A stretch of 64,000 bases of DNA from Onthophagus taurus (Eukaryota > Arthropoda > Insecta > Coleoptera > Scarabaeidae): NCBI RefSeq assembly GCF_036711975.1, contig NC_091972.1:191001-255000 (forward strand). The letters are read 5' to 3'. Made by a program: the position numbers and the translations under genes. Below the pieces are notes generated by a model, which ran no database searches, had not been told where the DNA came from, and worked only from the letters and a program-made list of their open reading frames with translations. Of the stretch, positions 30,901 through 41,290 are shown in pieces (the stretch's first letter is position 1; every line of letters begins with the position of its first letter).

Positions 30901-32980
30901 AGGCAGGGAAAGGGGGTTACGGGCAACGAGGAAGGGAGGAATATTTCAGAAGGGTGGGGTACTCAGTGAAAGCGGTAGATGATAGAAGGAGGGAAGGGAT
31001 TGAGACGTGGAAAGAGCTGGAGAGCAGGGATAGAGATGTACAGAGGCAAGAAAGAAGGGGGCAGATAAGGGAGAGCAGGTACAACCCTAAGTACGAGGAA
31101 ATAATAACGGAGGGATTGCCGAAGTACCTGTCGGTGGAGGGGGATGAGGAGGGGAAGAGGATGGTGGCAAGATTCAGATGCGGCAATGAGGAGAGAGCGA
31201 ATAGGTATTGGATGAGAGATGATGAGAGGGGTTGTAGGCTATGTGGGGGGGAGTGGGAGTCGTTGGAGCACCTACTGAGGGAGTGTGACGAGCTAAGAGA
31301 GGAGGTGATCGGCTGGAAGCAGGTGCTGGGGGAGAGGGCAGAGGGAAGAGAATGGATGAGGGAGGTGGTGGCGACAAGGCAGCGTAGGGAGATGCGGGGA
31401 GGAGATGGGGAGGGGTGGGATAGGAAATAAAATGTATTGTATTGTAATGTGATATATGTAATTGTAGTATTGTTAAAATTTAATTGTTTGTGGAATGTAA
31501 TGCTGATTTTGTAGCAATAAACTTAATTAATTAATAATCTAAAATTTACCGCGGTAAAATATGAGGAGTACAAGGATCTGATAAACCTGGTACGAAAACA
31601 AATTCGCTTCCATTAATAAGAGTGCTGAAGTTTCTTATTAATTCACCCAGTTGTTTAAAAAGTTTTTTCAATGTTTCTAAATATTCCGATCCATGTGATT
31701 CCGACATATAATTCCCCATAAATACAAAAGCTATGGGTGGAGTTGCTACCAAACCATTAAAAATTGTTTCCAATTTTTCAAATACCTAGATAAAAATTCC
31801 TTAAAATGAAAAAGTATTGTAATGGTATATATATATTTTACCATAGGATGATCTAACCACAGATCAGAAAAGAAAAATATCACCCTCGATGAGTTTCTCA
31901 TCATGTGTTCTTTCAATCGTTGGGATTCTCTTAAAGGTATGGTGGAATGTCCACCAAAATAATTTAAATTTCCAAAGGTAGGTCTGAAAGTACATTTACA
32001 TAAACATTTTAATACTTGTTGTTGCTGAGTGTCTCTTAAGACGGCTTTTCAACTTTTAATTCAATAAAATTGGTATACCTAGAATCCTCATATTCTTCAC
32101 CAGGGGGTAAAAGAATAGATGAAACCTGTAGTACTTTGTCCTCATAAAATCCATTCGCCAAAACAAATGTATTTTCAACAAAGAAACCTTTTTGATACCT
32201 AAAATTATTCAATAAACATATTTTATTTTAAAAAAGCGCCCTTTCTAAAAAGAACTTACTTTGCATGCTTTAAATCTAATTCAACAATTCCAGTTGGATC
32301 TTCTAAATAGTACTTTCCCTCAGAAACTTGTGATAAAGACCCCAATATTAAAGTTTTATCTAAAGTCTTATGGGATAAAGTTAATAAATAATCAACAGTT
32401 TGTAAATTAAAATTTTCTGTGTTAACTTTAAAGTTACGTTGAACCCTTTGTAAAATAGAATTGTATCTATCTATAAACAGTTGTGCTTTAGAATTTGCAT
32501 CAGATAATAATGATGATTTCTTTTTATTTATGCAATATAACTTTCTATCAGGGTTATAAATTAATTTTGGAAACTTAAATGCACTGATTATGTTAAATAC
32601 AGTTTCATGTTTATCATATCCGGCGTATAAACAACCCTAAAATAAATTAATTATAATAGAATGTAAAATTATAAGCGCATATTTATTTCTTACTTCAATT
32701 GCATGTTGAATATCTTCTTTTTCTATACTTTTATTATTAACACATTGCTTTTCCAAACGGTTGCATAACTGCCTAATGTAACTATCAAAAGATTCATTAT
32801 CACTTAAATCAATTCCTTCGCCTTTTAAGCTTTCGTTAATCAAATTACAAAATTCCCTTTAAAAAAAAATAGGTTAGATTCATAAATTCTTAATAACACC
32901 TACATCGTTTACCTTCTCACTAGCAACCCGTTTAGTTTAAACGAATTTTGAAGTTTTTTAATTATTTTATCATCACTCAT
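27938..32980 (-). CDS. POLE2: DNA polymerase epsilon subunit 2, 8 exons, 514 residues
   Basis: Second (B) subunit of the leading-strand replicative polymerase epsilon. It is a non-catalytic member of the calcineurin-like phosphoesterase/OB-fold B-subunit family that holds the holoenzyme together in the nucleus. Exons (minus) are 32980-32913, 32856-32694, 32636-32260, 32198-32079, 31983-31842, 31785-31550, 28435-28075 and 28015-27938, totalling 515 codons with the stop and all in frame. Diagnostic segments include the N-terminal helical domain (KLQNSFKLNGLLVRR), the OB-fold (YYLEDPTGIVELDLKHAK), the phosphoesterase-like core (IFFFSDLWLDHPM, FVFMGNYMSES, FVFVPGLSDPC) and NPCRLQYCSREITILR. Human POLE2 has 527 residues. 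Intron 6 (28436-31549) is enlarged by an antisense LINE. Confidence 0.95.
28493..31532 (+). mobile_element. young 5'-truncated LINE in POLE2 intron 6
   Basis: The insertion is bounded by a perfect 14-base direct repeat AATAATCTAAAATT (28479-28492 and 31533-31546). It lies antisense to POLE2. Its single long ORF has no stop over 965 codons, while the identical flanking repeats also point to a recent insertion. The 5' end lies within the endonuclease domain, so it is truncated. The 3' end has no long poly(A) and ends in ATAAACTTAATTAATT. The sequence is extremely purine-rich on the plus strand, so the POLE2 transcript contains about 2.9 kb of pyrimidine-rich intron here. Confidence 0.93.
28533..31430 (+). 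CDS. LINE endonuclease-reverse transcriptase ORF (N-terminally truncated)
   Basis: Domains in order: the C-terminal two thirds of an APE-type endonuclease (GGDFNARVGEGGG near residue 45, SVIDYVVVDQ, SDHQPLEL near 145); a linker; a reverse transcriptase with APGEDGV (near 360), SYRGISLMDSAYKIYAKALL, LYALFIDLKAAFDKVN, GLRQGCPLSPALFALY, the catalytic AYADDLVVVA, and GKTKVIKF; a thumb (MYGAELWGWKEQ); and a CCHC-like knuckle (CRLCGGEWESLEHLLREC). No RNase H domain was seen. The clade is uncertain (R1/I-type LINEs of arthropods are the best fit). Being truncated, it is probably not autonomous. The many serine/proline-rich ORFs on the opposite strand are shadows of the purine bias. Confidence 0.9.
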   Translation: MVKREIRLGREKVQIVTVYSRSMKETKNQWEGMVGEGKEGYIIMGGDFNARVGEGGGRLGTWGEERGRGSKDKVQNGEGRELLQWVEKNGWEILNGNKEEGEEGEYTYTGARGASVIDYVVVDQEMWDRVESFRVGESVESDHQPLELVLRGAWGRGSLNRERKSIRADWSERGIEHFREKLEGWRRRVEMSRGVDELARVVGEAISKKEYVRGGSAKLGRNEWWDGECMGAKREARRKLRQWRRGLAGVEEYREALRGYKEICKRKKKELREREAEEIRRVRQEGEVWKYINKIRKVREEITSEIQMTELRDYFKGLLEGEEERWVEEVDTGGRRGEEMAGEQMEAALGGLKSWKAPGEDGVQNEAWLEATGEVRGKLLEALNKVWEGEGFPIGWRTEITSPFYKKGVKGVVESYRGISLMDSAYKIYAKALLQRLEEEMEEKGILPDGQAGFRKGRGAIDNVYILKHLVDKELEGKGGKLYALFIDLKAAFDKVNRGKLWEEMRRRGITGGTINRVREIYAETIARVKVGDELTDRFWTTRGLRQGCPLSPALFALYTADMEDRLTGGQMGGVVVGRRKVHSLAYADDLVVVAREAKEMKAMMRSLESYFRGKALEVNVGKTKVIKFCKGGRRKTEDWRWEGKEIEEVREYTYLGYRFREDNKEGAHVRAMTKKANKVMGQVWGWGERLFGRDIGKRKMIFECLIRSVMMYGAELWGWKEQGLLEGVQARYWRWVLGLAKETPEYIVREEVKVDKLRVEAGKRAVRFEERVEGRSQCKILGECWKEIKAGKGGYGQRGREEYFRRVGYSVKAVDDRRREGIETWKELESRDRDVQRQERRGQIRESRYNPKYEEIITEGLPKYLSVEGDEEGKRMVARFRCGNEERANRYWMRDDERGCRLCGGEWESLEHLLRECDELREEVIGWKQVLGERAEGREWMREVVATRQRREMRGGDGEGWDRK

Positions 32981-33249
32981 CTTTAATAACTAAATAACTA
33001 ACAGTTAAAAAAATTCCACATCAAAATTCTAACCTAACAACTTTATTTCCCGCTTTTTAGTGTTTAAATATGACAGAATAACATGAAGTTAGTAATAAAC
33101 ACTAAAATGTCAATTTATACGCATTAAAACAGTAATCTGTAAGTATGCATTGAAAGATTTCAATTTTGAAATCGACGAATAGGTTGACGGGATCCAAGAA
33201 AAGAGTTTTTGGACATTGAAATTATTATTATTTTATTTAATTAATTGTA
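32981..33249. other. upstream region of POLE2
   Basis: AT-rich, with no other gene. It contains the presumed POLE2 promoter (minus strand). Confidence 0.4.
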
Positions 33250-33860
33250 ATAATTATTTGTTTTAAGGGTACTTCCGTGTTTAGCGTCTCTCAAGACGGC
33301 TAAACACGAAACTTTCTAGTTCTAGGTCTAGTATTAGTTCTAACAGTGTTAATGTAAAACTAGAACTAACACTATACCGAGAACTAGAATCATTCGGGTT
33401 TAGCCGTTTTTAGAGACGTGCGGCTAAACCCAAATGATTCTAGTTCTAGGTATAGTGTTAGTTATAGTTTTACACTTCTATTATCACTAGAACAAACATT
33501 AGACCTAGAACTAGAAACATTTGGGCTTAGCCGTACGTCTCTTAAGAAGGCTAAACCCGAATGATTTTAGTTCTTGGTCTACCGCTGCATAACAATTAAA
33601 ACTAGATCTAACAGTAGACCTAGAAGTAGAACGTTTTTTTTAGACGCACGGCTAAACCCGAATGTTTCTAGATCTAGATCTAGTGTTAGTTCTAGTTTTA
33701 GTTCAATAAAAATACGTAACATAGTGATATTTTATGCTAATTAGCTACCTACCAGCCGTCTTAAAAGAGGTACTGCTAAACACGAAACTTTCTAGTTGTA
33801 GTGATAGTTCTAGTTTTAGTTCGATAAAAATATACAACAACCGGATGGTGAATAACAACT
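33250..33860. repeat. palindromic Penelope-tail-like cassette cluster
   Basis: Several inverted units built from two parts: CGGCTAAACCCGAATG and its reverse complement around a short loop holding ACGTCT..AGACG, and a CTAGAACTAACACTAGA block with its reverse complement. The motif CCCGAA next to TTTCTAG also occurs in the ends of the Penelope-like element at 39118-40716. It is non-coding. Confidence 0.8.
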
Positions 33861-34577
33861 GAAACTATTAAATAGAACTAATACTAGATAGAAAATTATT
33901 AAATTAAACTCAAAATTGACAAGTATTATAATAGTATATTAAAAAACAAGTTTCGTAAGACACGCTTGAAATGCACGAATTCAAGTTGAAAAACGAGTGG
34001 CATTCAAGTCTTATGAAACGTGTTTTTTATGCTATTTTTTGTAATTCGCGTTTTTATCCTTTTTTTTTAACAAAAATAAAATAAATTTTGACAATGTAGG
34101 GAAATAGGTATGCAGCAGTTGGTAACACCGTAACACTTGAAAATAGAAATTTGAATTGACAATTAGAAACTGTCAAAACACAAAATGTATTCACCTGAAA
34201 AAAATGTTTCATGTACACCTCCCAAAATAAGAGAAATTACTCAGTGTTCGATGTCCTCATCATTGTGGACCTTGTATTCGATGCTAAGAACGTGTTTAAA
34301 CATCCATAGACAAAAATTGTTACATTGACAACTAGAAAAATTAATGACCCAATGTCACCAACTTGAACTGCTTCCATAAAATGTTACTAAATTCTCATTA
34401 CAGCATCGGATGCTGTAAGGAGTCTCATTAGAGCACTCGTTTGAGTACTGTTAGAGCTTTCGTTACCGTCACGAATTACAAAAAAGAAACAACAGTATGA
34501 TATTTACATTTTTATTACAGTTATTTTTTAAATTCAATTTTGATATAACATAAACATTACTATGCCAAATAATTGAA
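33861..34577. other. intergenic, with a foldback near 33935-34035
   Basis: No gene was seen. Around 33935-34035, AAAACAAGTTTCGTAAGAC and its imperfect reverse complement (GTCTTATGAAACGTGTTTT) form an inverted repeat of about 100 bases. A second small dyad, ACAGCATCGGATGCTGT, lies near 34401. Confidence 0.5.
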
Positions 34578-36028
34578 TTATTTTCCCTCCAATTCGAGTG
34601 TGATTTGATCCAAAGTCTTATTTTTAGTTTCCAAAAGGAAGAAAAGAACATAAATCAAACCCAATGTGTTTATGACGCAAAAGAAAAGAAAAACCGTTCC
34701 AGGACCGACCCAATCCACGCATGGTTTAAATAAAAACGTTACAACATAGGCTAAAAACCAATTGACCGCAGTAATTATCGGGCCAATAATTGATTTAACA
34801 CCGGCAGGAAGATACTCGCCGATCATTGCCCATGGTAGCGGTCCGGAAGCTATATTAAAACCGGCTGTATAAATCAAAATGAAAATCACCGGCATGTGAA
34901 TCAACGTTTCTCCTAATTGCGCGTCGGCGTTTCGTATAAAATAGTATACTCCCACGATAAGTAAACAAAGGATCATCACACTTAATGAGATGATCCATAA
35001 AGGTTTTCTTCCTAATTTGTCCACGATACTAGCGACGATTAAGCAAAACACTAATTGGACCACACCCAAACCGACGTTACAATGTTTTGCGTTTAATTCG
35101 AGTTCATCAAAAATTGAAGCCGCATAAAACATGATTGCATTAATTCCTCCAAGTTGTTGAACTACGTGAAGAACTAACAACATACAAAATCCTTTTATAG
35201 AAGATTTCTTTTTCATGTTTTCTATAAAGTTTCCTTTTCCTTCATTAACATAATCCTGTAATTGTTTATAATCATCAGAAATGTTGTAGTCTTTTCCACG
35301 GAAAAATTGCAAGGCATGTTTAGCTGCTTCTTCCTTTTCTCGTTTAATTAAAAAAGCTGGCGATGTCGGCATGAATAACATCACAACAAATAAAATTATC
35401 GGAGGTATAGCAGCTGGTATACAAAGCCAGGGAAAACTGCTAAAGTAAGCTAAAGCAAATTCCATAAAAATTCCTAAAACCAACATTAACTGGAAACAAA
35501 TTCCCAAGGCGCCTCTTATAGCAGGTTCTGCAATTTCACCAATATATGTCGGTGCTATTACGCAAAAACTTCCACCGCAAAAGCCCAAAATAAACCTTCC
35601 GCCTAATAGTATGAAAAAATTTGACATAAAAGCCATTACAAACCAACAGGCTGCAAACGGAACCGATAGTATTATCATTAAGATTTTCGGACCTAGTTTA
35701 TCATATAGTAAAGCAATGAATAGTTGGGCTACCATCGCTCCTAAACAAAGAATACTAGCCACGTGGGTGAATTCGGTTTGTGATAGGGTTCCTCCTTCAG
35801 AGGTTCGAAGAATAGGAGTATGATCTTCTGCGCTTACCAAAAGTGCTTCGGCAGGAGATGACCAACCTAATACAGTTCCCAATGAAAATCCACCCAATGT
35901 AGCTGGTTGTTATAAGTATCATAAAAAGAACAAAAAATAATCAACAACTTTTTAAAAGATAATTAATGATAAATACCTGTTAATGCGCCAATGATTTGAG
36001 TTGCCCGTTTTGGTTTATTATCTCCCAT
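34578..36028 (-). CDS. facilitated trehalose/sugar transporter, Tret1-like, 2 coding exons, 458 residues
   Basis: Major facilitator superfamily sugar porter of the plasma membrane, probably moving trehalose or hexoses by facilitated diffusion. Exons (minus) are 36028-35977 and 35902-34578. The joined protein starts MGDNKPKRATQIIGALTATL. Twelve hydrophobic segments can be followed. Family signatures include GWSSPAEALL in loop 1, GRFILGFCGGSFCVIAPTYI with its GEIAEPAIRG continuation, the PTSPAFLIKREKEEAAKHAL loop, QQLGGINAIMFYAASIF, DKLGRKPLW, and GPLPWAMIGEYLP. Insect genomes carry many Tret1-like paralogues, so the exact orthologue and substrate cannot be told. Only the first 52 coding bases are in exon 1, separated by a 74-base intron. 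Confidence 0.93.
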
Positions 36029-36460
36029 TGTAAAATAATCATAAATCAAATTATAGTGGTTTTAATTAATTGGATCGGTCGGTGAAAAAAGAAATTACCT
36101 ATTTAAAATTCATTTGACATACTGACATAAAACAGTAATTATTTTTTACATTAATGACACTTAAAAGATTTGTCATAAAAATCGTGGAGTTTTTATTTAT
36201 TTTAACAAAAAAATGCCATTATTATTTTGCGTAATGAATTTATTAGTTAATCAATACTTCTTCTTCCCTATCACTTTCAAAACTTTATAATTGGATAATA
36301 ATGCATTCTACTATGTATTGAAATCGATCAAATAGTGTAATAAATGTGTGGAAGAGAGACGTGTCTTCTTTTATTTTACACTTATGTTAATTTAAATTGC
36401 CAAAATCCAATTTGGCAAATATTTTTTCTTCACGTTTGTTAACTTTTGTGAAGACTGTAC
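36029..36460. other. intergenic upstream of the transporter
   Basis: AT-rich with no gene seen. It holds the transporter's likely promoter. Confidence 0.4.
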
Positions 36461-36634
36461 AGATCCTTGATCTAAAACTAGAATCATTCGGATTTAGCCG
36501 TCTTGAGAAACGTGCGGCTAAACTCGTCTCTAGTTCGCGGTTTAGTGTTAGTTCTAGTTTTAATTGTTATTCAGCGTTAGGTTGTGGTATATTTTTATTG
36601 AACCAAAAGTAGAACTAACACTAGACCTAGAACC

Positions 36635-38898
36635 GTGCCGGCAGAATGGACTAAGGTACGGGTATCTTACATACCCAAAGCAGGCCGTTCGGTCCCTACT
36701 CCTAATGCCTTTCGACCCATCAGCCTAACGTCATTTCTGCTGAAAACCCTTGAAAAAGTTCTGGAACGGTATATCCGTATGGTGCCATTGGTATCTGGTC
36801 CACTGAATCGCCACCAGTATGCTTATCAAGCGGGAAAATCAGCAGAATTGGCTATACACAACTTAGTTGGTAGAGTATCCAGGATAAAGAAATCTTGGTT
36901 TGTGCGTTTCTGGATATAGAGGGAGCGTTCAACAACGCAATACCACAATCTCTTGAAAGAGCTGCCCTTGACAGGGGAGTGGAAGCAACTATAGCGGGTT
37001 GGATCCGCAATATGCTAGATAGTAGAATAGTTTCTACTTCACTCCACGGTGATACGATACGCTTCAGGCCGGGAGGTGGCTGCCCGCAGGGAGGGGTGTT
37101 ATCTCCCCTGCTTTGGTTCCTCCTAGTTGACGATCTGATTGCGATAGTCGAAGCCGTTGGTGTGGAAATACAAGCTTATGCTGATGACATTGTTGTTATG
37201 GTCAAAGGAACCTGTTTGCCGAGGATATCTAAAGTCCTCCAGGTGACCCTAGATACCATTTGCGCTTGGTGTAAGGGAGAGAACCTCTCAATAAACCCGC
37301 AAAAGACAATTGTTGTGCCCTTCACCAGGAAGCGAAAGTTGGATGGACTAATCCGCCCAACTATCCAAGGTGAAGAAATTCCTTTCTCAAAGGAAGTCAA
37401 ATATCTAGGAGTAATCCTAGACAAAACCCTGTCATGGAATGGACATTTGCAGGGAGTTTTGCACAAAGCTAGACTATCCTTGTGGACTTGTCGCAGTCTT
37501 TGTGGAAAAAGTTGGGGTCTTACCCCTGAAAGACTGTACTGGCTCTATGTGACTGTGGTTAGACCTATGATCACATACGGAGCAGCAGCCTGGTATAGGA
37601 AAGTCCGACAGACTTCAGCTATCAGTAAACTTTCACGAATTCAACGAGTAGCTGGATTGGCAATCTCTGGTGCGATAGGCACACCGCCAACTCTAGCAAT
37701 GGAGGTTCTGCTTGGCCTATCTCCTCTGCATTTGCATATAGAGAAAGTGGCTAGAACAACCATTTACAGATTTAAGCAATATGCTCAAAACTGTTCCGAC
37801 ATGTCCTACCAATGGGCTGCGGAAGACATTATAAGCACTGATACTGTGCTATCAATGCCGTCAGATTTGGCGGTATCACTATCAGTGATTAATGCTCGAT
37901 ACCAGATTGTACTGCCTGAGCGGCAGTCCTGGATCGAAAATGAAAATTCTCTGGTTCGGGCAGACATTTGCTTGTACACAGATGGATCAAAAACGCCTGA
38001 AGGGGTAGGAGCAGAAGTATACTGCCAGACACCTCGAATTAAGCAAGCCTACAGCCTGGGTACGTACTGTACTGTATTCCAGGCAGAAGTATTTGCTATT
38101 GACATGGGTGCTAAAATCCTTCTTGAAAGAGGGGTGAAGAACATGACAGTACGAATCTTCTCAGACAGTCAAGCCGCTCTCCAGGCGCTGTAAGCCGTGA
38201 AAACGGTGTCGGCTCTGGTTAATGATTGTAAGAGAACACACTGAGTTGTGATAACAGAGTCTCTCTGATCTGGGTCCCGGGTCACTCTGGTGTTGCTGGC
38301 AATGAAGCGGCAGATAAGCTAGCACGAGATGGCAGCGCTGAAGCGTTTGTGGGACCGGAACCAGCAGTTGGTGTATCATTTGCGATGGCCAAATATGGGA
38401 TTGGACTGTGGGCTGAAGAGAGACTTCGCCTACTGTGGACCAGTTCTCCTGGAATGAGACATGCTAAGGTGTTTATTAACATCGCCACTGTCAAACCCGG
38501 GAATATTTTGGGACTTGCCCGTAGTAGCATAAAAGTTCTAATGGGTGTTTTTACTGGGCACTGCCGATTAAAAGCACACCTCAACTTGTTGGGTTTAGCC
38601 GACGATGTTGAATGCCGACTATGTGCGGAGGAAGCAGAGACGGTTGAGCATGTTTTATGCCACTGCCCTGCCGTTAACCGTATCAGATTCTCGATTTTTG
38701 GGTCGCAGTTTATCTCCTCAAAAGATCTGAATGACCTTTCGCCGAGCAAGGTATTAATGTTCGTTAAGAGCATTGGACTGCACGGTGAAATTTGATAATG
38801 ATATCTATCGGGGTACAATAGATCCTTAGGGTCGCGGTGCAAGGTTGGTTGGTCCGCCTACCCGATATGTATTCTATGTAATGTAATGTAATGTAATG
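36635..38898 (+). mobile_element. I-group LINE, 5'-truncated, RT plus RNase H
   Basis: Flanked by the 13-base repeat TAGACCTAGAACC (36622-36634 and 38899-38911). It begins in the first RT motifs (VPAEWTKVRVSYIPKAGR, AFRPISLTSFLLKTLEK) and continues in another frame with AFLDIEGAFNNA, PQGGVLSPLLW, the catalytic AYADDIVV and VKYLGVILDKTLSWNGH. An RNase H domain follows (CLYTDGSKTPEG, FQAEVFAI, IFSDSQAALQAL, WVPGHSGVAGNEAADKLA), then a zinc knuckle (CRLCAEEAETVEHVLCHC). There is a frame change near 36900 and another break near 38190-38350. The 3' end is (TAATG)n. RT plus RNase H points to the I/Outcast/Loa group. Confidence 0.88.
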
Positions 38899-38936
38899 TA
38901 GACCTAGAACCAGAAACATTCGGATGTAGCCGTGCG

Positions 38937-41106
38937 CAGTGGCGCGCCGTGGTAAACGATCGCCGGGGTGCGAACTCATTTTTGGCGCCCCAAATTCGTA
39001 TTGAAATAAGATACAAACATTGGAACAACAAGTAATTTATAAAATATATTTTTTATACTAATTTATTACAATTTGCAAAATATTTATAAAAAATTAATTT
39101 TTAATAATTTTTTCTGGAAAGTACGAAGGCTTTCACGGCCGGTGTGAATTAAACTAAAATTAGAACTAAAACTAGAACCAACATTAGAAACTTTCGGGTT
39201 TTGCCGTGCGTCTTTTAATAAAACGTTTGACGTTTCGGATGCCATGTTGCAACCTTCTTCAGAAACAGGGTTCGAAGTGTTAGCTATAACTGGCGATAGT
39301 GGAGACCCCATGGCTGCCCCTTCGAACTGCTCGTAAAATTCTCCTTTCCAGCTGAAATACGTCCACGATAAGCAATACTCCACCAAATCTGGCACGTATT
39401 CTGGTAAACCCTCCGGAATGAGTTTTCGGCGAAGACCCTCTACAGCATCCTTAACTGGTACCCTAGTAAAAAGGGATTCCACATCGAAACTTACCAACAT
39501 ATCCCCAGCATCCAGCTTTACACCTTTTACCGATTCCACAAAATGTGTAGAATCGCTGACATACGATTCCGTGTTACCTGTAAAGGGAGACAGAATCTTT
39601 GCAAGATGTTTGGCCAGCTGGTATGCTGGGGAGTTGATGGCGCTGACGATAGGGCGGAGGGGGACGTCTGGTTTGTGAATCTTCGGTAGTCCGTAGATTC
39701 TTGGTGGTACCGTCGCCTGCACAAACAAACCTTTCTGCTGTTCTGCTGGAATTCCTGTGGATTTTATCAGTTCCTTCATTTTTCTTACGATTTTGTCTGT
39801 GGGTTCTTGATCTTCCTGTAGGTGGCTGGGTGCAGTAGGTTCAACATTTTGTCGTCGTATTCTTTCCTGTCCATAACAACAGTGGCATTCCCCTTGTCTG
39901 CTGGTAACACGACGATTTCTGACTTTTCTTTTATAGATCGGAGTGCCTTCTTTTCACCAACCGTCAAGTTGGATTTTGGTGGTTTTGCTGACTTCAGTAC
40001 TCTCGTAACTTCTTGTCGGATCTCTTCGGCTTTCAGTGTAGGCATCCCTCGAACAGCTGCTTCCACTTCGCAGATGATTTCCTCCTTTGGGACCTTCTTC
40101 GGGGCGATTGCGTAGTTCAATCCTTTGGCGAGCACAGAGGTTTTGTCTTTCGTTAGTGGGATATTCGATCTGTTAATGACGATTGTTTCTACTGGTAAAC
40201 TATTACCTTTCTTCTTTTGCGACCGGCGTTCCAGAGATTCAAACTTCTTGATGTGCGTGTCACGGGTCTTCTGAAATTCGCGATCAGCCTTCTCCATTGT
40301 TAGTCTGTCCACTTTGTCCCAGTCTTCTCCGGATATACAATTGGAAAGTGAGAGGTGGAGTCGTAGTAACTTCTCACTTCTTTCTCGTAGCAGTGCTTGT
40401 TCTGTCCTAATCAAAATTCTACGTGCTGCAGCGGAGTCGATGTGGTGCTTCATCTTCAAGAAGGTTGGCGTTACTTTCTTCTCTCTGCATCTTCGTAGGA
40501 AGGCCAAACTGCTCAACAGCTTGCGTTGTCTAATTCGTGAGTTATCCAAATCCTTGATTTGTTTGTTGATATCCTCCCCATAAAGGTTAATAATATAAGT
40601 ACTAAGGCTTTCACTTCGAACCCTGTTTCTGAAGAAGGTTACAACATGGCATCCGAAACGTCAAACCTTTTATTAAAAGACGCACGGCAAAACCCGAAAG
40701 TTTCTAGTGTTTGTTATTATTATTATTACTTATTAAAGACAAATTGTTAAGTCTCTCTGGACTCATATTTGCTCTTAAATAGGTTTTTATTTTTTTAAGT
40801 TTTGAAAATGATCTCTCTCCTGATGCAACACTAACAGGTAATGCTAGGTATATTCTAAGTGCTATAGTAATATTAGGAAGCATATTGAATAAATCATTAG
40901 TAAAAATATAATGTAAGACCTTTTGAGGTTCGTTTGAAATTTTCACGTCGGATTCTTCTTCCTCTGTTATATTTGTGCCAATGTTTGATATTTCAGTAGT
41001 TCGCCTTTGCATATAAAAGCGCAATTTTATTGCGTTACATGCGCCCCTAGGATGACCGCGCCCGGGTGCGATGCACCCCTTGCACCCCCTGCACGACGCG
41101 CCCCTA
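38937..41106 (-). mobile_element. hAT element relic with a Penelope-like element nested inside
   Basis: A perfect 8-base repeat GCCGTGCG flanks it (38929-38936 and 41107-41114). Ends are CAGTGGCGCGCCGTGG at the left and the reverse complement of TAGGGGCGCGTCGTGC at the right. Only the C-terminal dimerisation part of the transposase remains (minus, about 41000-40745: LPNITIALRIYLALPVSVAS, then GERSFSKLKKIKTYLR and NLSLIS). Most of the transposase is lost, and the element could not move by itself. Confidence 0.85.
39118..40716 (-). mobile_element. Penelope-like retroelement, incomplete
   Basis: Minus-strand pieces of a Penelope-type reverse transcriptase. The N-terminal helical region and the lead-in segment (VLPADKGNATVVMDRKEYDD) lie at 40549-39785. 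The RT (PRIYGLPKIHKPDVPLRPIV, SFDVESLFTRVPV, AAMGSPLSPVIAN) lies at 39779-39260. The RT stops before its end and no GIY-YIG endonuclease was seen, so it is broken. Both ends carry the same about 100-base block in opposite orientation (39167-39272 and 40612-40716), as known for Penelope pseudo-LTRs. Each block includes a CTGAAGAAGG...CCGAAACG motif like the core of the hammerhead ribozymes known from these elements. It is nested in a hAT. Confidence 0.85.
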
Positions 41107-41290
41107 GCCGTGCGTCTCTTAAGACGGAATCTCAGAGTTATCGTAAAGCAAAACTTTTTCTTTGAAAAACTACCCAATGCCTGTACTATTAAGTTATATT
41201 GCATTTGATGAAGGACAGTGCAAGTGTATAGTAGTTTCGTAACTATGGTTACTGCATTCATATATTGCGAGTTCTATGAAATTCCCGGTA

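Larger units (their letters stand above)
36461..41127. repeat. palindromic cassette split by a LINE and a hAT
   Basis: Remnants of one cassette lie at 36461-36634, 38899-38936 and 41107-41127. Taken in order they read as a cassette: TTCGGATTTAGCCG and CTAGAACTAACAC blocks, then GACCTAGAACCAGAAACATT, then TAGCCGTGCG, then TCTCTTAAGACGG. The gaps between them are filled exactly by two transposon insertions, each with its own target-site duplication. Confidence 0.8.

Noticed and set aside
28491-31377. Many minus-strand open frames rich in S, P and L within the POLE2-intron LINE
   Set aside because: They are shadows of the purine-rich LINE ORF. They have no domains, and host splicing skips the region.
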